NCBI RefSeq assembly: GCF_047159865.1
Contig: NZ_AP038804.1
Coordinates: 124,001-188,000 of the forward strand
DNA: 64,000 bases
Direction: 5' to 3'
Source: JAIOSF01 sp047159865
GTDB lineage: Bacteria > Campylobacterota > Campylobacteria > Campylobacterales > Arcobacteraceae
Both the position numbers and the translations under genes were made by a program. Positions 34,325 through 42,905 of the stretch are shown piece by piece (within the stretch, counting starts at the first letter, position 1; each line of letters opens with the position of its first letter). Under the pieces are notes generated by a model. That model made no database searches and was not told where the DNA came from. It saw nothing but the letters and a program-made list of their open reading frames with translations.

Positions 34325-34690
34325 TTATTCAAAAACAATAATTTCAAACTGATTCTTTTTCACAACTAAAGCTTTTGAGTTTGAAAGATTTGTTTTTATT
34401 TTTACTTCGTACTCTTCAACTTTAGATTCTAAATCTAAAACTTTTTTTTCTAAATCTAGAATTTTACTCACTCCAGCTAAATTTATACCATCAACTCTTG
34501 TAAGGACTAAAATACTCTTAATTGTATCAATATTTTCTTGTGAATACTGCCTGATTTTTCCAGAAGTACGACTAGGAAGGACTAGCCCTTCCCTTTCATA
34601 TTGTCTAAGTGTTTGTGGATGTATATCAAGTATTGAAGCAACTTCACTTATTAGATATACAGGCTCACAGTAAGCTTTATCAAAAGACAT
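34325..34690 (-). CDS. hspR: Heat-shock repressor HspR (MerR family)
   Basis: The 121-aa MerR-type regulator represses chaperone genes. The winged helix includes YLISEVASILDIHPQTLRQY and REGLVLPSRT, and a dimerisation coiled coil follows (KILDLEKKVLDLESKVEEYE). It lies 1 bp after cbpA, the cbpA-hspR order seen in Campylobacterota. A matching HAIR operator overlaps the promoter upstream of cbpA, so autoregulation of the pair is expected. Confidence 0.92.
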   Translation of the reverse strand: MSFDKAYCEPVYLISEVASILDIHPQTLRQYEREGLVLPSRTSGKIRQYSQENIDTIKSILVLTRVDGINLAGVSKILDLEKKVLDLESKVEEYEVKIKTNLSNSKALVVKKNQFEIIVFE

Positions 34691-34691
34691 T

Positions 34692-35573
34692 TTAAATTTC
34701 TGAAGGAAGTTTAGATTCTAAAACTTCTACAAATTCTTCATCTAAGTCTTCGATTTTTGGTAAAATAATATTTGCTTTAAGATATAAAGTACCTCTTTGT
34801 TTTGTCTTTCTATTTAATGCACCTAACTCTTTTACACGGAACTTTTGATTTTGTTTTGTGTTTTTAGGTACTTTTAGAGTAATCTCTTTTGTTAGTGTTG
34901 GTATTGTGACCTTTCCACCAAATAGTGCTGTTTTTAGAGATATATCAAAAGATTTTACAAGATCATCATCATCTCGTTCATATTCATCACTCTCTTGTAC
35001 ATTTAGTGTGATAATTAGATCACCTCTTGGAAATCCTTGAGCTTGTTTCCCTTTGTTTTTTGCTCTAATCTTTTGACCATTTTGAATACCTTCTGGTATT
35101 TTAATATCAAAAGACTCTCCATTTATCGATACATTTTTTACCCCACCTAAAATTGATGTATTAAAATCAATCGACAAAGTTGCACTTATGTCTAAGTCTG
35201 GTTGACCAAAACCTCCATGACCACCAAATCCTCCGCCAAAGCCACCTTGACCGCCAAATCCTGCACCACCTTGTTGACCAAACATTTGTCTTAAAATATC
35301 ATTGATATCAACACCAGCACCTTGACCTTGTGCAAAATCATGAAAGTTTTGTCCTCCAAACATATCATCGCCATGCATATCGTATTGAGATTTCTTTTGT
35401 TCATCACCTAAAACTTCATAAGCAGCATTTATCTCTTTAAATTTTTCTTCTGCTTTTGGATCTTTATTCATATCTGGGTGATATTTTTTTGCAAGTGTTC
35501 TATACGCTTTTTTTATCTCTGCTGAGCTTGCATTTTCACTTACATTTAATGTTTCATATAAACTTTTTGCCAT
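34692..35573 (-). CDS. cbpA: DnaJ-type co-chaperone CbpA
   Basis: The 293-aa J-domain protein stimulates DnaK. Residues 1-70 form the J domain with the essential HPD in KKYHPDMNKDP. A Gly/Phe-rich linker (about 75-125, GGQGGFGGGFGGHGG) follows, then two C-terminal substrate-binding domains. The cysteine-rich zinc domain of DnaJ is absent, which defines the CbpA class. It is transcribed with hspR from a promoter carrying a HAIR box at 35632-35652. Confidence 0.94.
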   Translation of the reverse strand: MAKSLYETLNVSENASSAEIKKAYRTLAKKYHPDMNKDPKAEEKFKEINAAYEVLGDEQKKSQYDMHGDDMFGGQNFHDFAQGQGAGVDINDILRQMFGQQGGAGFGGQGGFGGGFGGHGGFGQPDLDISATLSIDFNTSILGGVKNVSINGESFDIKIPEGIQNGQKIRAKNKGKQAQGFPRGDLIITLNVQESDEYERDDDDLVKSFDISLKTALFGGKVTIPTLTKEITLKVPKNTKQNQKFRVKELGALNRKTKQRGTLYLKANIILPKIEDLDEEFVEVLESKLPSEI

Positions 35574-35618
35574 ATTTTTTCATCCTAATTAGTAATATTT
35601 TATTATATTTTGGATGCT

Positions 35619-35652
35619 ATTATAACATAAACTTGAGTCTTAGTCAATCAAG
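35619..35652 (-). promoter_or_regulatory. cbpA-hspR promoter with HAIR operator
   Basis: On the minus strand TTGACT (35642-35647) and TATAAT (35619-35624) are spaced by 17 bp. CTTGAGT-N7-AATCAAG at 35632-35652 matches the HspR inverted repeat CTTGAGT-N7-ACTCAAG with one mismatch and overlaps the -35, as expected for repression by HspR. Confidence 0.85.
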
Positions 35653-35662
35653 GTTTGAAATA

Positions 35663-36493
35663 TTATTTAAAAACTAAAGTAAAACCTCGATCGAATTTAT
35701 CATAATCTTTGTAAAATTCTAAACTCTTATATGAAGAGATATTCTCTTTTACAAAATTTGTAAGTGGTGTTTTTTGGTCATAACCCATCTCACATAAAAG
35801 ATATTTTATCTCTTTTTGTTTTGTTTGTAGAATAATATCTTTGAGAAGTTCATCTCCAATATTCCCACCAAATAAAGCATTTGATGGTTCATATTTTACA
35901 TTTGATGGAAGTTTATAATCATCTGCTATATAAGGAGGATTTGATACTACCATATCAAATTGTATATCTGGAACATTTGTAAAAAGATCACTTTTAATAA
36001 ATGTGATTTTATCTTCTACATTATGTTTTTTTGCATTTGATTTTGCTAATTCTAATGCTTTATCATTTATATCAACTGCAATAATCTCAATGTCAGGAAT
36101 AAGTATCGCTAACATAACCGAAATAATACCACTTCCCACACCTATTTCCAAAACTTTTGGAGCTTTTATCTCTTTTAAAATAGTTTCAGCATTTTCTACT
36201 AAAATTTCTGTTTCAGGACGAGGGATCAGTACTCCATCTCGTACATTAAAAACTTCACCATAAAAACTAGCTCTTTTTGTGATATATTCGAGTGGGTAAT
36301 TTGTGGCTCTTTTTTTAACCAATTTTTCAAGCTCTTTTTCACAACTACACTCTTTGTCATAGTTTAAATGTAACCAAATCGTGTTTTGTTGTACAAGATG
36401 AAGAATCAATATCTCCACCTCTTTTTGAGGAATATGAGTTACCTCTTTTAAGTATCGTGAGTACTCTCTTACTATTTGTTTATATGTTTTCAC
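35663..36493 (-). CDS. prmC: Release factor glutamine methyltransferase PrmC
   Basis: This enzyme methylates the Gln of the GGQ motif in release factors RF1 and RF2 using SAM. The 276 aa contain an N-terminal helical PrmC domain (to about 90), the SAM motif VLEIGVGSGIISVML and the catalytic NPPY in VVSNPPYIADDY. The start lies inside the 3' end of the M48 protease gene (14-bp overlap), so translation is coupled. No prfA is nearby. Confidence 0.95.
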   Translation of the reverse strand: MKTYKQIVREYSRYLKEVTHIPQKEVEILILHLVQQNTIWLHLNYDKECSCEKELEKLVKKRATNYPLEYITKRASFYGEVFNVRDGVLIPRPETEILVENAETILKEIKAPKVLEIGVGSGIISVMLAILIPDIEIIAVDINDKALELAKSNAKKHNVEDKITFIKSDLFTNVPDIQFDMVVSNPPYIADDYKLPSNVKYEPSNALFGGNIGDELLKDIILQTKQKEIKYLLCEMGYDQKTPLTNFVKENISSYKSLEFYKDYDKFDRGFTLVFK

Positions 36494-37736
36494 AAGTCTC
36501 TTTCAATGCTTCATCTTCTTTTGTTTCACTCATACCTGCACCTTGATATCCAAGTTCTTTTAATCTTTCCACTAAAGGTGGATGAGAGTAGTGAAAAAAG
36601 ATATACAATGGATGAGACAATGGAAATGATTTATTCTCGTTTGCCAACTTTAAAAGTGCATTTACAAGATCCTCTTTTGTCGAAAGATTACTTCCAAATT
36701 CATCAGCTGCATATTCATTATGTCTACTCATAGCACTAATTAATGGCATTAAGAAGAATGATAAAATAGGACTAAACATTAAAAAAACAATAATCACTGC
36801 ATAAGGTTCATTATTTAAGTTTAGTTGTAAAAAGAACTCTTCTGGAATATTTCCAAAAATAGCAAAAAATACAAACATAACAAAGCCCATGATACCGATG
36901 TTTTTTAAGATATCACCATTTTTAAAATGCCCTAGTTCGTGTCCAAGTACTGCCAAAAGTTCATTGTGTGTTAATTTTTCTACTAAAGTATCAAATAGTA
37001 CTACTCTTTTAGTACTTCCAAGTCCTCCAAAATACGCATTGAGTCTATTGTCTCTTTTACTTGCATCTACACTAAAAACACCACTACTTTTAAACCCAAC
37101 CTCTTCTAAAAGTTTGTTGATTTTAGCAGCTAACTCTTCATCAGCTAAAGGACTAAACTTATCAAACATCTTATCACGAATAAGTGGATATAATGCATTT
37201 ATTAAAATAATAACTGCAAAGATAAAAACAAATCCATATACCCACCAAGATGGAAAATTTTCGATAATATATGTCAAACCTGCGATTACTAAACTACCAA
37301 ATACTAAAAATAAAATTCCACCTTTGATGGTATCTTTGATAAATAATGCTGGTGTCATATTTGAAAACTCATATTTTTTATCAAGTTTAAATGTTTTGTA
37401 CAATTCAAAAGGTAAAGCTAAAATCCAGTTGATAATAATAAAAAGGTCAACAAAAACAACTGCTTTTTGCCATCCTTCAAATGAACTTGTAATACTATCT
37501 AAAGCAACTAACCCAAAACTAATCCACATAAAAAATACTATAAACTCATAAAATATATTTAAGAGTGTTAATTTTTGTGATTCAACGCCATAATTTCCTG
37601 CAACTTTAAATTTTGATGGTGTTAAGATCACCGCACTTTGAACTCTTGCTTTTTTTACATAATCGATTTGCATAAAAACTGTATATACATTTATTAAAAA
37701 ATATATACAATAAAATGTTATTGCAATTTCTAACAT
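36480..37736 (-). CDS. M48-family membrane metallopeptidase (Ste24-like)
   Basis: This 418-aa integral membrane zinc protease has the zinc-binding HELGHFKNGD (HExxH) near residue 272 and a downstream Glu in NEYAADEFGS. At least six hydrophobic helices flank the catalytic region. It resembles CAAX prenyl protease 1 (Ste24) and YcaL/HtpX relatives. Bacterial members act in membrane protein quality control; the substrate here is unknown. It is upstream of prmC with overlapping ends. Confidence 0.92.
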   Translation of the reverse strand: MLEIAITFYCIYFLINVYTVFMQIDYVKKARVQSAVILTPSKFKVAGNYGVESQKLTLLNIFYEFIVFFMWISFGLVALDSITSSFEGWQKAVVFVDLFIIINWILALPFELYKTFKLDKKYEFSNMTPALFIKDTIKGGILFLVFGSLVIAGLTYIIENFPSWWVYGFVFIFAVIILINALYPLIRDKMFDKFSPLADEELAAKINKLLEEVGFKSSGVFSVDASKRDNRLNAYFGGLGSTKRVVLFDTLVEKLTHNELLAVLGHELGHFKNGDILKNIGIMGFVMFVFFAIFGNIPEEFFLQLNLNNEPYAVIIVFLMFSPILSFFLMPLISAMSRHNEYAADEFGSNLSTKEDLVNALLKLANENKSFPLSHPLYIFFHYSHPPLVERLKELGYQGAGMSETKEDEALKETCENI

Positions 37737-37836
37737 ACTATTTATTTCCTTTAATATTTCACAAATTATTGAGAAATGTTGATAATTTTAGTCTGATTAT
37801 ACCCAAGTTTTTATACGAGTTTCTTTGAATGAGAAA

Positions 37837-38544
37837 TTAGTGATACTCAAGAAGAGTTTTATCAGGTGTAACTATATAATTGTATCCATTATAAATAGTA
37901 TATGAACCATAAAGTATAACTGAAATTGCAGCTAATTTCATCATAGTATTTCTCAAAGTAGATTGTTTAAATAAACCTACAAAAAAACCTAAAGAAAAAA
38001 GTGCAGGAACAGTACTAATCCCAAAAATCATCATTACTATTGCACCATACAAAGGATCAGCTGTACTAGCAGCTGTAATAGCAAAAAAGTATACAAACCC
38101 ACAAGGTAAAAGACCATTTAGCATTCCTAATAAAAAGAAACTTACCAAAGTTTGACTACCTATGAGCGATCTGAAATTTTTTTGGTACCAAGCTGATTTT
38201 GAAAATGAGTGTTCTATAAGAGTTAAAAACTTTATCTTTCCTAAAAGAGAAAGTCCTGTAAGAAGCATAGCAACTCCAGCAACTAGCCATAGAACTCCGT
38301 TTGCAGTATTTGAAAAAGTAGCAACCCCTCCAATAGCTCCAAAAATAGCACCAAGTATTGAGTAAGTTACAATTCTTCCTAAAGAGTACAATAAATGAGA
38401 AAAGGACTGTTGTGTTTTACTCCATCCTTGTTGTACCTTTGTACTAGAATATGCAATAACAATACCGCCACACATACCAACACAATGACCAAATGACCCT
38501 AAAAAAGCAATCGTTGCAATTGAAATAAAATCAATAGCTTCCAT
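37837..38544 (-). CDS. TauE/SafE- or UreH-like membrane protein
   Basis: The 235-aa polytopic inner-membrane protein has about six helices. The conserved N-terminal FLGSFGHCVGMCGGIVIAY motif, with its paired Cys, marks the UreH/DsbD-like (sulfite exporter TauE/SafE) family. The second half has MLNGLLPCGFVYFF, the matching Pro-Cys repeat. In Campylobacterota such proteins are often linked to metal handling and cytochrome oxidase assembly. No oxidase gene is nearby, so the substrate is unknown. It lies 12 bp downstream of truD's 3' end side (same strand). Confidence 0.82.
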   Translation of the reverse strand: MEAIDFISIATIAFLGSFGHCVGMCGGIVIAYSSTKVQQGWSKTQQSFSHLLYSLGRIVTYSILGAIFGAIGGVATFSNTANGVLWLVAGVAMLLTGLSLLGKIKFLTLIEHSFSKSAWYQKNFRSLIGSQTLVSFFLLGMLNGLLPCGFVYFFAITAASTADPLYGAIVMMIFGISTVPALFSLGFFVGLFKQSTLRNTMMKLAAISVILYGSYTIYNGYNYIVTPDKTLLEYH

Positions 38545-38556
38545 CTTTAAATTCCT

Positions 38557-39507
38557 TTAATATGTAAAATTTTTATTTGCTAAGTTTTCGATAAAAACAG
38601 TAGCATATGAACTCTTTGGTAATGAAAACTCTAGTATCATACTCTTTGATTCACTATTATATTTATTTTTAATATTCAAAGGTTTTATCCAAGCATCTCT
38701 TCTATACCCTTTGTCTTGAATAAACAGATCATCAAACTGTTCTTCTATTTTTCGAGCTTCATTTTTGGCTCTTAAAATATCACGCCCAGGAAGCAAACCT
38801 GTAATAATAGTTCTATCATGAAGATTAAAAACATCACCATTGATGAGATTTAATTTTTTACTTCCACTTTTTCGAGACAATTCAACTCTTTTTGCTAACC
38901 ACCCATTAAAAAAATAACTCTGATAAGCAAGTTTCATAAATTTTTCTAATTTTTTATCTTTTAAAACCTCTTCACCTTCTGTAATTCTTTTTGATTTTTC
39001 AAAATTTGATTCTTTTCCAAACCTTTGATATCCAAAATAATTAGGCATACCATGTTTTTGTATCTGAGAGAGTGTTTGATATATTTGGGGCAACATCTCT
39101 TGTGTGATTGACTGAAGATTTATTTTAAATCTATTCCCCTCCAAATCACCTATTTTTAGTTTTTGATCATGTAAAAAAGTTTCTAGTACTTTAATATTTT
39201 TACTATTTAAAAGCTTATAATCTTGACTTCTATTTAAAGGGATACTTACATATTGTGTAGTTGTTGCATTTTTATCTTTTAAACCTGCATAACCTATTTT
39301 GTGTTCTTCTATACCTAATGTATCTGATATAACTGAGAGAAGTTCCCAAGTGGAAAGTCCTTGTTTTTTAATTTTTAAAATTAAATAATTCCCTTTACCC
39401 TTAAAAGGTATGTTTGTTAATTCATCAACAATAAAATCATCTTTTGATTGTTTAAATGTAAAATCTAAAGGCTCGTGTGTTTGTAAAAATATTCTTTGTG
39501 TTTGCAT
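38557..39507 (-). CDS. truD: tRNA pseudouridine(13) synthase TruD
   Basis: TruD makes pseudouridine at position 13 of tRNA-Glu and others. The 316 aa contain the catalytic Asp motif IGYAGLKDKNATTTQYVSIP near residue 75 and the family text NYFGYQRFGKE. The C-terminal GLLPGRDILRAKNEA region is also present. It is co-oriented with trpB upstream (51 bp apart) and the TauE-like gene downstream. Confidence 0.95.
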   Translation of the reverse strand: MQTQRIFLQTHEPLDFTFKQSKDDFIVDELTNIPFKGKGNYLILKIKKQGLSTWELLSVISDTLGIEEHKIGYAGLKDKNATTTQYVSIPLNRSQDYKLLNSKNIKVLETFLHDQKLKIGDLEGNRFKINLQSITQEMLPQIYQTLSQIQKHGMPNYFGYQRFGKESNFEKSKRITEGEEVLKDKKLEKFMKLAYQSYFFNGWLAKRVELSRKSGSKKLNLINGDVFNLHDRTIITGLLPGRDILRAKNEARKIEEQFDDLFIQDKGYRRDAWIKPLNIKNKYNSESKSMILEFSLPKSSYATVFIENLANKNFTY

Positions 39508-39558
39508 AACAGAAGTATACAGTTAAATTGCTTCAACTGTATAGATAAACTATAAATT

Positions 39559-40767
39559 TTATTTTGTAGGAATCGAATAATTTTCTACAACAAAATCGAT
39601 ATCTTTATCCCCTCTTCCACTTAAATTTACTAAAATTGATTTATGTGGATTTTGTTTTGCATATTTCATAGCAAATGAAACAGCATGCGCAGATTCAAGT
39701 GCAGGAATAATACCCTCATGTTGTGAAAGTTTAAAAAAAGCATCAACAGCATCTTCATCATTACAAGTTCCAATTTTTGTTCGCCCTATACTACTTAAAT
39801 ACGCATGTTCTGGACCAATAGAAGGATAATCTATTCCACTAGCAATAGAGTGTACTGGTGCTGGTTCTCCATTTTCATCTGTTAGCATAATAGAATTAAA
39901 TCCATGCATAACACCCTCTTTTCCATAAGTTAAACTAGCACTATGATCACCTACTTTATCACTTTTACCCATAGGTTCAACTCCATATAAATCTACAGCA
40001 TCATCTATAAATCCACTAAAAATACCCATTGCATTAGAACCACCTCCTACACAAGCAGCAACAACATCAGGAAGATTTCCTGTCATTTCATGAAACTGCT
40101 CTTTTGCTTCTATTCCTACAATAGATTGAAAATCTCTTACCATCAAAGGGAAAGGGTGTGGACCAACAACAGAACCAATGGCAAACATTTGTGTGTCTGT
40201 ATCTTTAATATAAGCTTCAAAAGCAGAATCTACAGCTTCTTTTAAAGTTTTCAGTCCATGAGTTGCTGGAACTACTTTAGCTCCAAGTATTTGCATTCGC
40301 ACTACATTTGGATACTCTTTTTGAATATCCACCTCACCCATGTGAATTTCACACTCCAAGCCAAAATAAGCAGCAGCAGTTGCAAGAGCAACACCATGCT
40401 GCCCTGCTCCTGTTTCAGCAATCAGTTTTTTCTTTCCTAAATATTTTGCGAGTAAACCTTCTGCCATACAGTGATTTAATTTATGCGCACCTGTATGATT
40501 TAAATCTTCTCTTTTAAGATAAATTTGTCCACCACCAATAAAATCACTTAAATTTTTTGCATGATAAAGTGGTGTAGGTCTACCTTGATAATGTTTTCTA
40601 ATTTTTCGGAGTTCACTAATATAATGGTGAGACTTTGATAGTCTCATATAAGCATCTTTTATCTCTTGAAATGGTTTTTCTAATTCAGGAGGAAGATAAG
40701 CCCCTCCAAATTTCCCAAAATAGCCATTTTCATCTGGCATCGTATCTAAATATGGTCTTTTATTCAT
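39559..40767 (-). CDS. trpB: Tryptophan synthase beta chain
   Basis: TrpB is a PLP enzyme that condenses indole with serine to form tryptophan. The 402-aa length and motifs match TrpB1: the Schiff-base Lys in HTGAHKLNHC, GQHGVALA, the phosphate-binding CVGGGSNAMG and the C-terminal VNLSGRGDKDID. It pairs with TrpA, whose gene lies about 26 kb away at 13015. Both are single genes, so the trp genes are dispersed. Confidence 0.97.
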   Translation of the reverse strand: MNKRPYLDTMPDENGYFGKFGGAYLPPELEKPFQEIKDAYMRLSKSHHYISELRKIRKHYQGRPTPLYHAKNLSDFIGGGQIYLKREDLNHTGAHKLNHCMAEGLLAKYLGKKKLIAETGAGQHGVALATAAAYFGLECEIHMGEVDIQKEYPNVVRMQILGAKVVPATHGLKTLKEAVDSAFEAYIKDTDTQMFAIGSVVGPHPFPLMVRDFQSIVGIEAKEQFHEMTGNLPDVVAACVGGGSNAMGIFSGFIDDAVDLYGVEPMGKSDKVGDHSASLTYGKEGVMHGFNSIMLTDENGEPAPVHSIASGIDYPSIGPEHAYLSSIGRTKIGTCNDEDAVDAFFKLSQHEGIIPALESAHAVSFAMKYAKQNPHKSILVNLSGRGDKDIDFVVENYSIPTK

Positions 40768-40819
40768 CTATATATCCTCTTGAAATATTATAGCGAATTA
40801 TTTATTATGTATTTTTTAT

Positions 40820-42847
40820 TTAAAGAGATAATTGTTCTGGTTTACCCAAATGATACCCTTGAGAATAATCAACTCCCATAACTTTCAAAATTTCCAATAT
40901 CTCCTCTTTATAAACAAACTCACCAATAGTTTCAATTTTTAACCTTTTTGCAAAACTAACAATCAATTCAGTAACTACTTTTGCATTATAATCATGGTCT
41001 ATATTTTTAATAATAGAACCATCTATTTTAATAAAGTCTACATTTAAACGCATCAAATAATCAAAATTAGAGTAGCCTGTACCAAAATCATCAATTGCTA
41101 TTTTACACCCCATATTTTTTATATTTTCAATAAAAACACTTACTTCATCAAAATTTTCGATACCTTCGTCTTCAACTATTTCAATAATAAGTCTTTTCGC
41201 TATATCTCTATTTTCTTCTAATTTATTCATTAAAAAATTTACAATATTTTGATTGAGTATATCTTCTATATTCAAATTGATTGAAAAACTATCTGTCTTG
41301 TTTTTAAAATATTCAATAGCTTTGTTTATCACTATTTTTGTGATTTTAGGATATAGCCTTGAATGTTTTGCAATACTTAAAAAATGAAAAGGAGTTATAA
41401 TTGTGCCATCCTCGTCAATCATTCGTACAAGGCACTCATACTTTGAAATAGCATGACTTGTATTAGATACTATTGGTTGTGCAAAAACAATAATTCTATT
41501 CTCTTCAATAGCTTTTTTTATTTTGTGAGTCCATTTAATATTATTCACTAATTTATCTTTGATATCTACATTATCATCAAAAAAGACTAAATTTTGATTT
41601 GATTCTTTTGCATAATTAGCTGCCATTTCAGCATGAATAAAATAATTTTTTTGCATAGAAGCACCTGCAATAGCTCTAATAGTAAACTTATGCTCTTCTA
41701 TTTCAAATATATTTGTTCGTATCTTAGTTAACAGATACAAAAGCATCTCTCTAAACTCGATACTTGTAACAGAATCATTTACTAAAATAGCAAATTCATC
41801 AGCTGGAAGCTTATAGAGTTTTGCTTGATATTGAAAAAGTTCTTGGGACAAAAGTGTAGAGAGTTCAACTAAAAGTCGATCACCAATATCAAATCCATAA
41901 TACTCATTGATCTCTTTGAACTTTTCTATATTTATAATTGCCAATTTTAAATGATCACTCTTGTTTAAATCCTCCATCACTTTTTGTCTATTAGGAAGTT
42001 GTGTCATCAAATCAGTAGTTTGAAATTTTATTTTTTTCTCTTGCAATATAAGATCAGTCACATCATGTCTTATGGCAATAAACTCTTTAATATTATCATC
42101 AGAATCCAAAATAGGCACAATGGTTGTTTTTACATAATAAGTAATTAAAGATTTTGTTCTATTTTTAATAACACCTTTCCATATTGTTTTAGATTGAATT
42201 GTTTCCCACAGATCTATAAAAAGCGAATTTGGATTTTGAGGATGCCTTACTATGTTATGTGATTTTCCTAGTACTTCTTCTCTTGAATAACCAGAAATTC
42301 TACAAAACTCATCATTCACAAAAGTAATAATACCCCCTGGGGTTGTTTTGGTAACTATAGCACTCTCATCGACTGCTTTTTTATATTCATTCACTAAAGT
42401 AAGATTTGCTAACAACTCTTTATCTTTTTGTATCAGTTCCTCTTTTAAGGTTTCACTTAATTCTTTTTGAGAAGTTACATCAGTAATAAAACCTTCGATA
42501 AACTGAAGAGTGTCATTTTCATCATAAATACCAACTCCCTGTTCCCATACCCATTTTATAATATTGTCTTTTGTTATAATTCTATATTCACAATTAAATT
42601 CTTTTTTTTCAAGAAGTGCATTATTCGCAATTTTTGCAGTCCACTCTAAATCATCTTTATGAATAATCTCAGAAAAACTCAGTTTTTTATTCAAAAGCAA
42701 GTCATCATTATCATATCCAGTAAGGTTTTTACAACCATCACTTAAAAATTCCATAGTCCAATATTCATCATATCTACACCTATACAACATTGCAGGTAAT
42801 TTATTGATTAGTTGTGATTCTTCATTTTTCTTTGAAAGATTATTCAT
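40820..42847 (-). CDS. PAS-PAS-GGDEF-EAL c-di-GMP signalling protein
   Basis: The 675-aa cytosolic protein has a PAS domain (about 10-130, FLSDGCKNLTGYD), a second PAS (about 160-275, ISGYSREEVLGKSHNIVRHP, as in Aer-type PAS), a GGDEF domain whose motif reads PADEF, and an EAL domain. The EAL motif reads ECL, while DDFGTGYSNFDYL and FIKIDGS are intact. The cyclase half is therefore likely inactive and the protein is probably a phosphodiesterase. No transmembrane helix is visible. The input may be redox through PAS cofactors. Confidence 0.9.
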   Translation of the reverse strand: MNNLSKKNEESQLINKLPAMLYRCRYDEYWTMEFLSDGCKNLTGYDNDDLLLNKKLSFSEIIHKDDLEWTAKIANNALLEKKEFNCEYRIITKDNIIKWVWEQGVGIYDENDTLQFIEGFITDVTSQKELSETLKEELIQKDKELLANLTLVNEYKKAVDESAIVTKTTPGGIITFVNDEFCRISGYSREEVLGKSHNIVRHPQNPNSLFIDLWETIQSKTIWKGVIKNRTKSLITYYVKTTIVPILDSDDNIKEFIAIRHDVTDLILQEKKIKFQTTDLMTQLPNRQKVMEDLNKSDHLKLAIINIEKFKEINEYYGFDIGDRLLVELSTLLSQELFQYQAKLYKLPADEFAILVNDSVTSIEFREMLLYLLTKIRTNIFEIEEHKFTIRAIAGASMQKNYFIHAEMAANYAKESNQNLVFFDDNVDIKDKLVNNIKWTHKIKKAIEENRIIVFAQPIVSNTSHAISKYECLVRMIDEDGTIITPFHFLSIAKHSRLYPKITKIVINKAIEYFKNKTDSFSINLNIEDILNQNIVNFLMNKLEENRDIAKRLIIEIVEDEGIENFDEVSVFIENIKNMGCKIAIDDFGTGYSNFDYLMRLNVDFIKIDGSIIKNIDHDYNAKVVTELIVSFAKRLKIETIGEFVYKEEILEILKVMGVDYSQGYHLGKPEQLSL

Positions 42848-42905
42848 ACTTTACCTTAATATATTATATTTATTTTATAAGTATAACATAAATTAATGGT
42901 AAATT

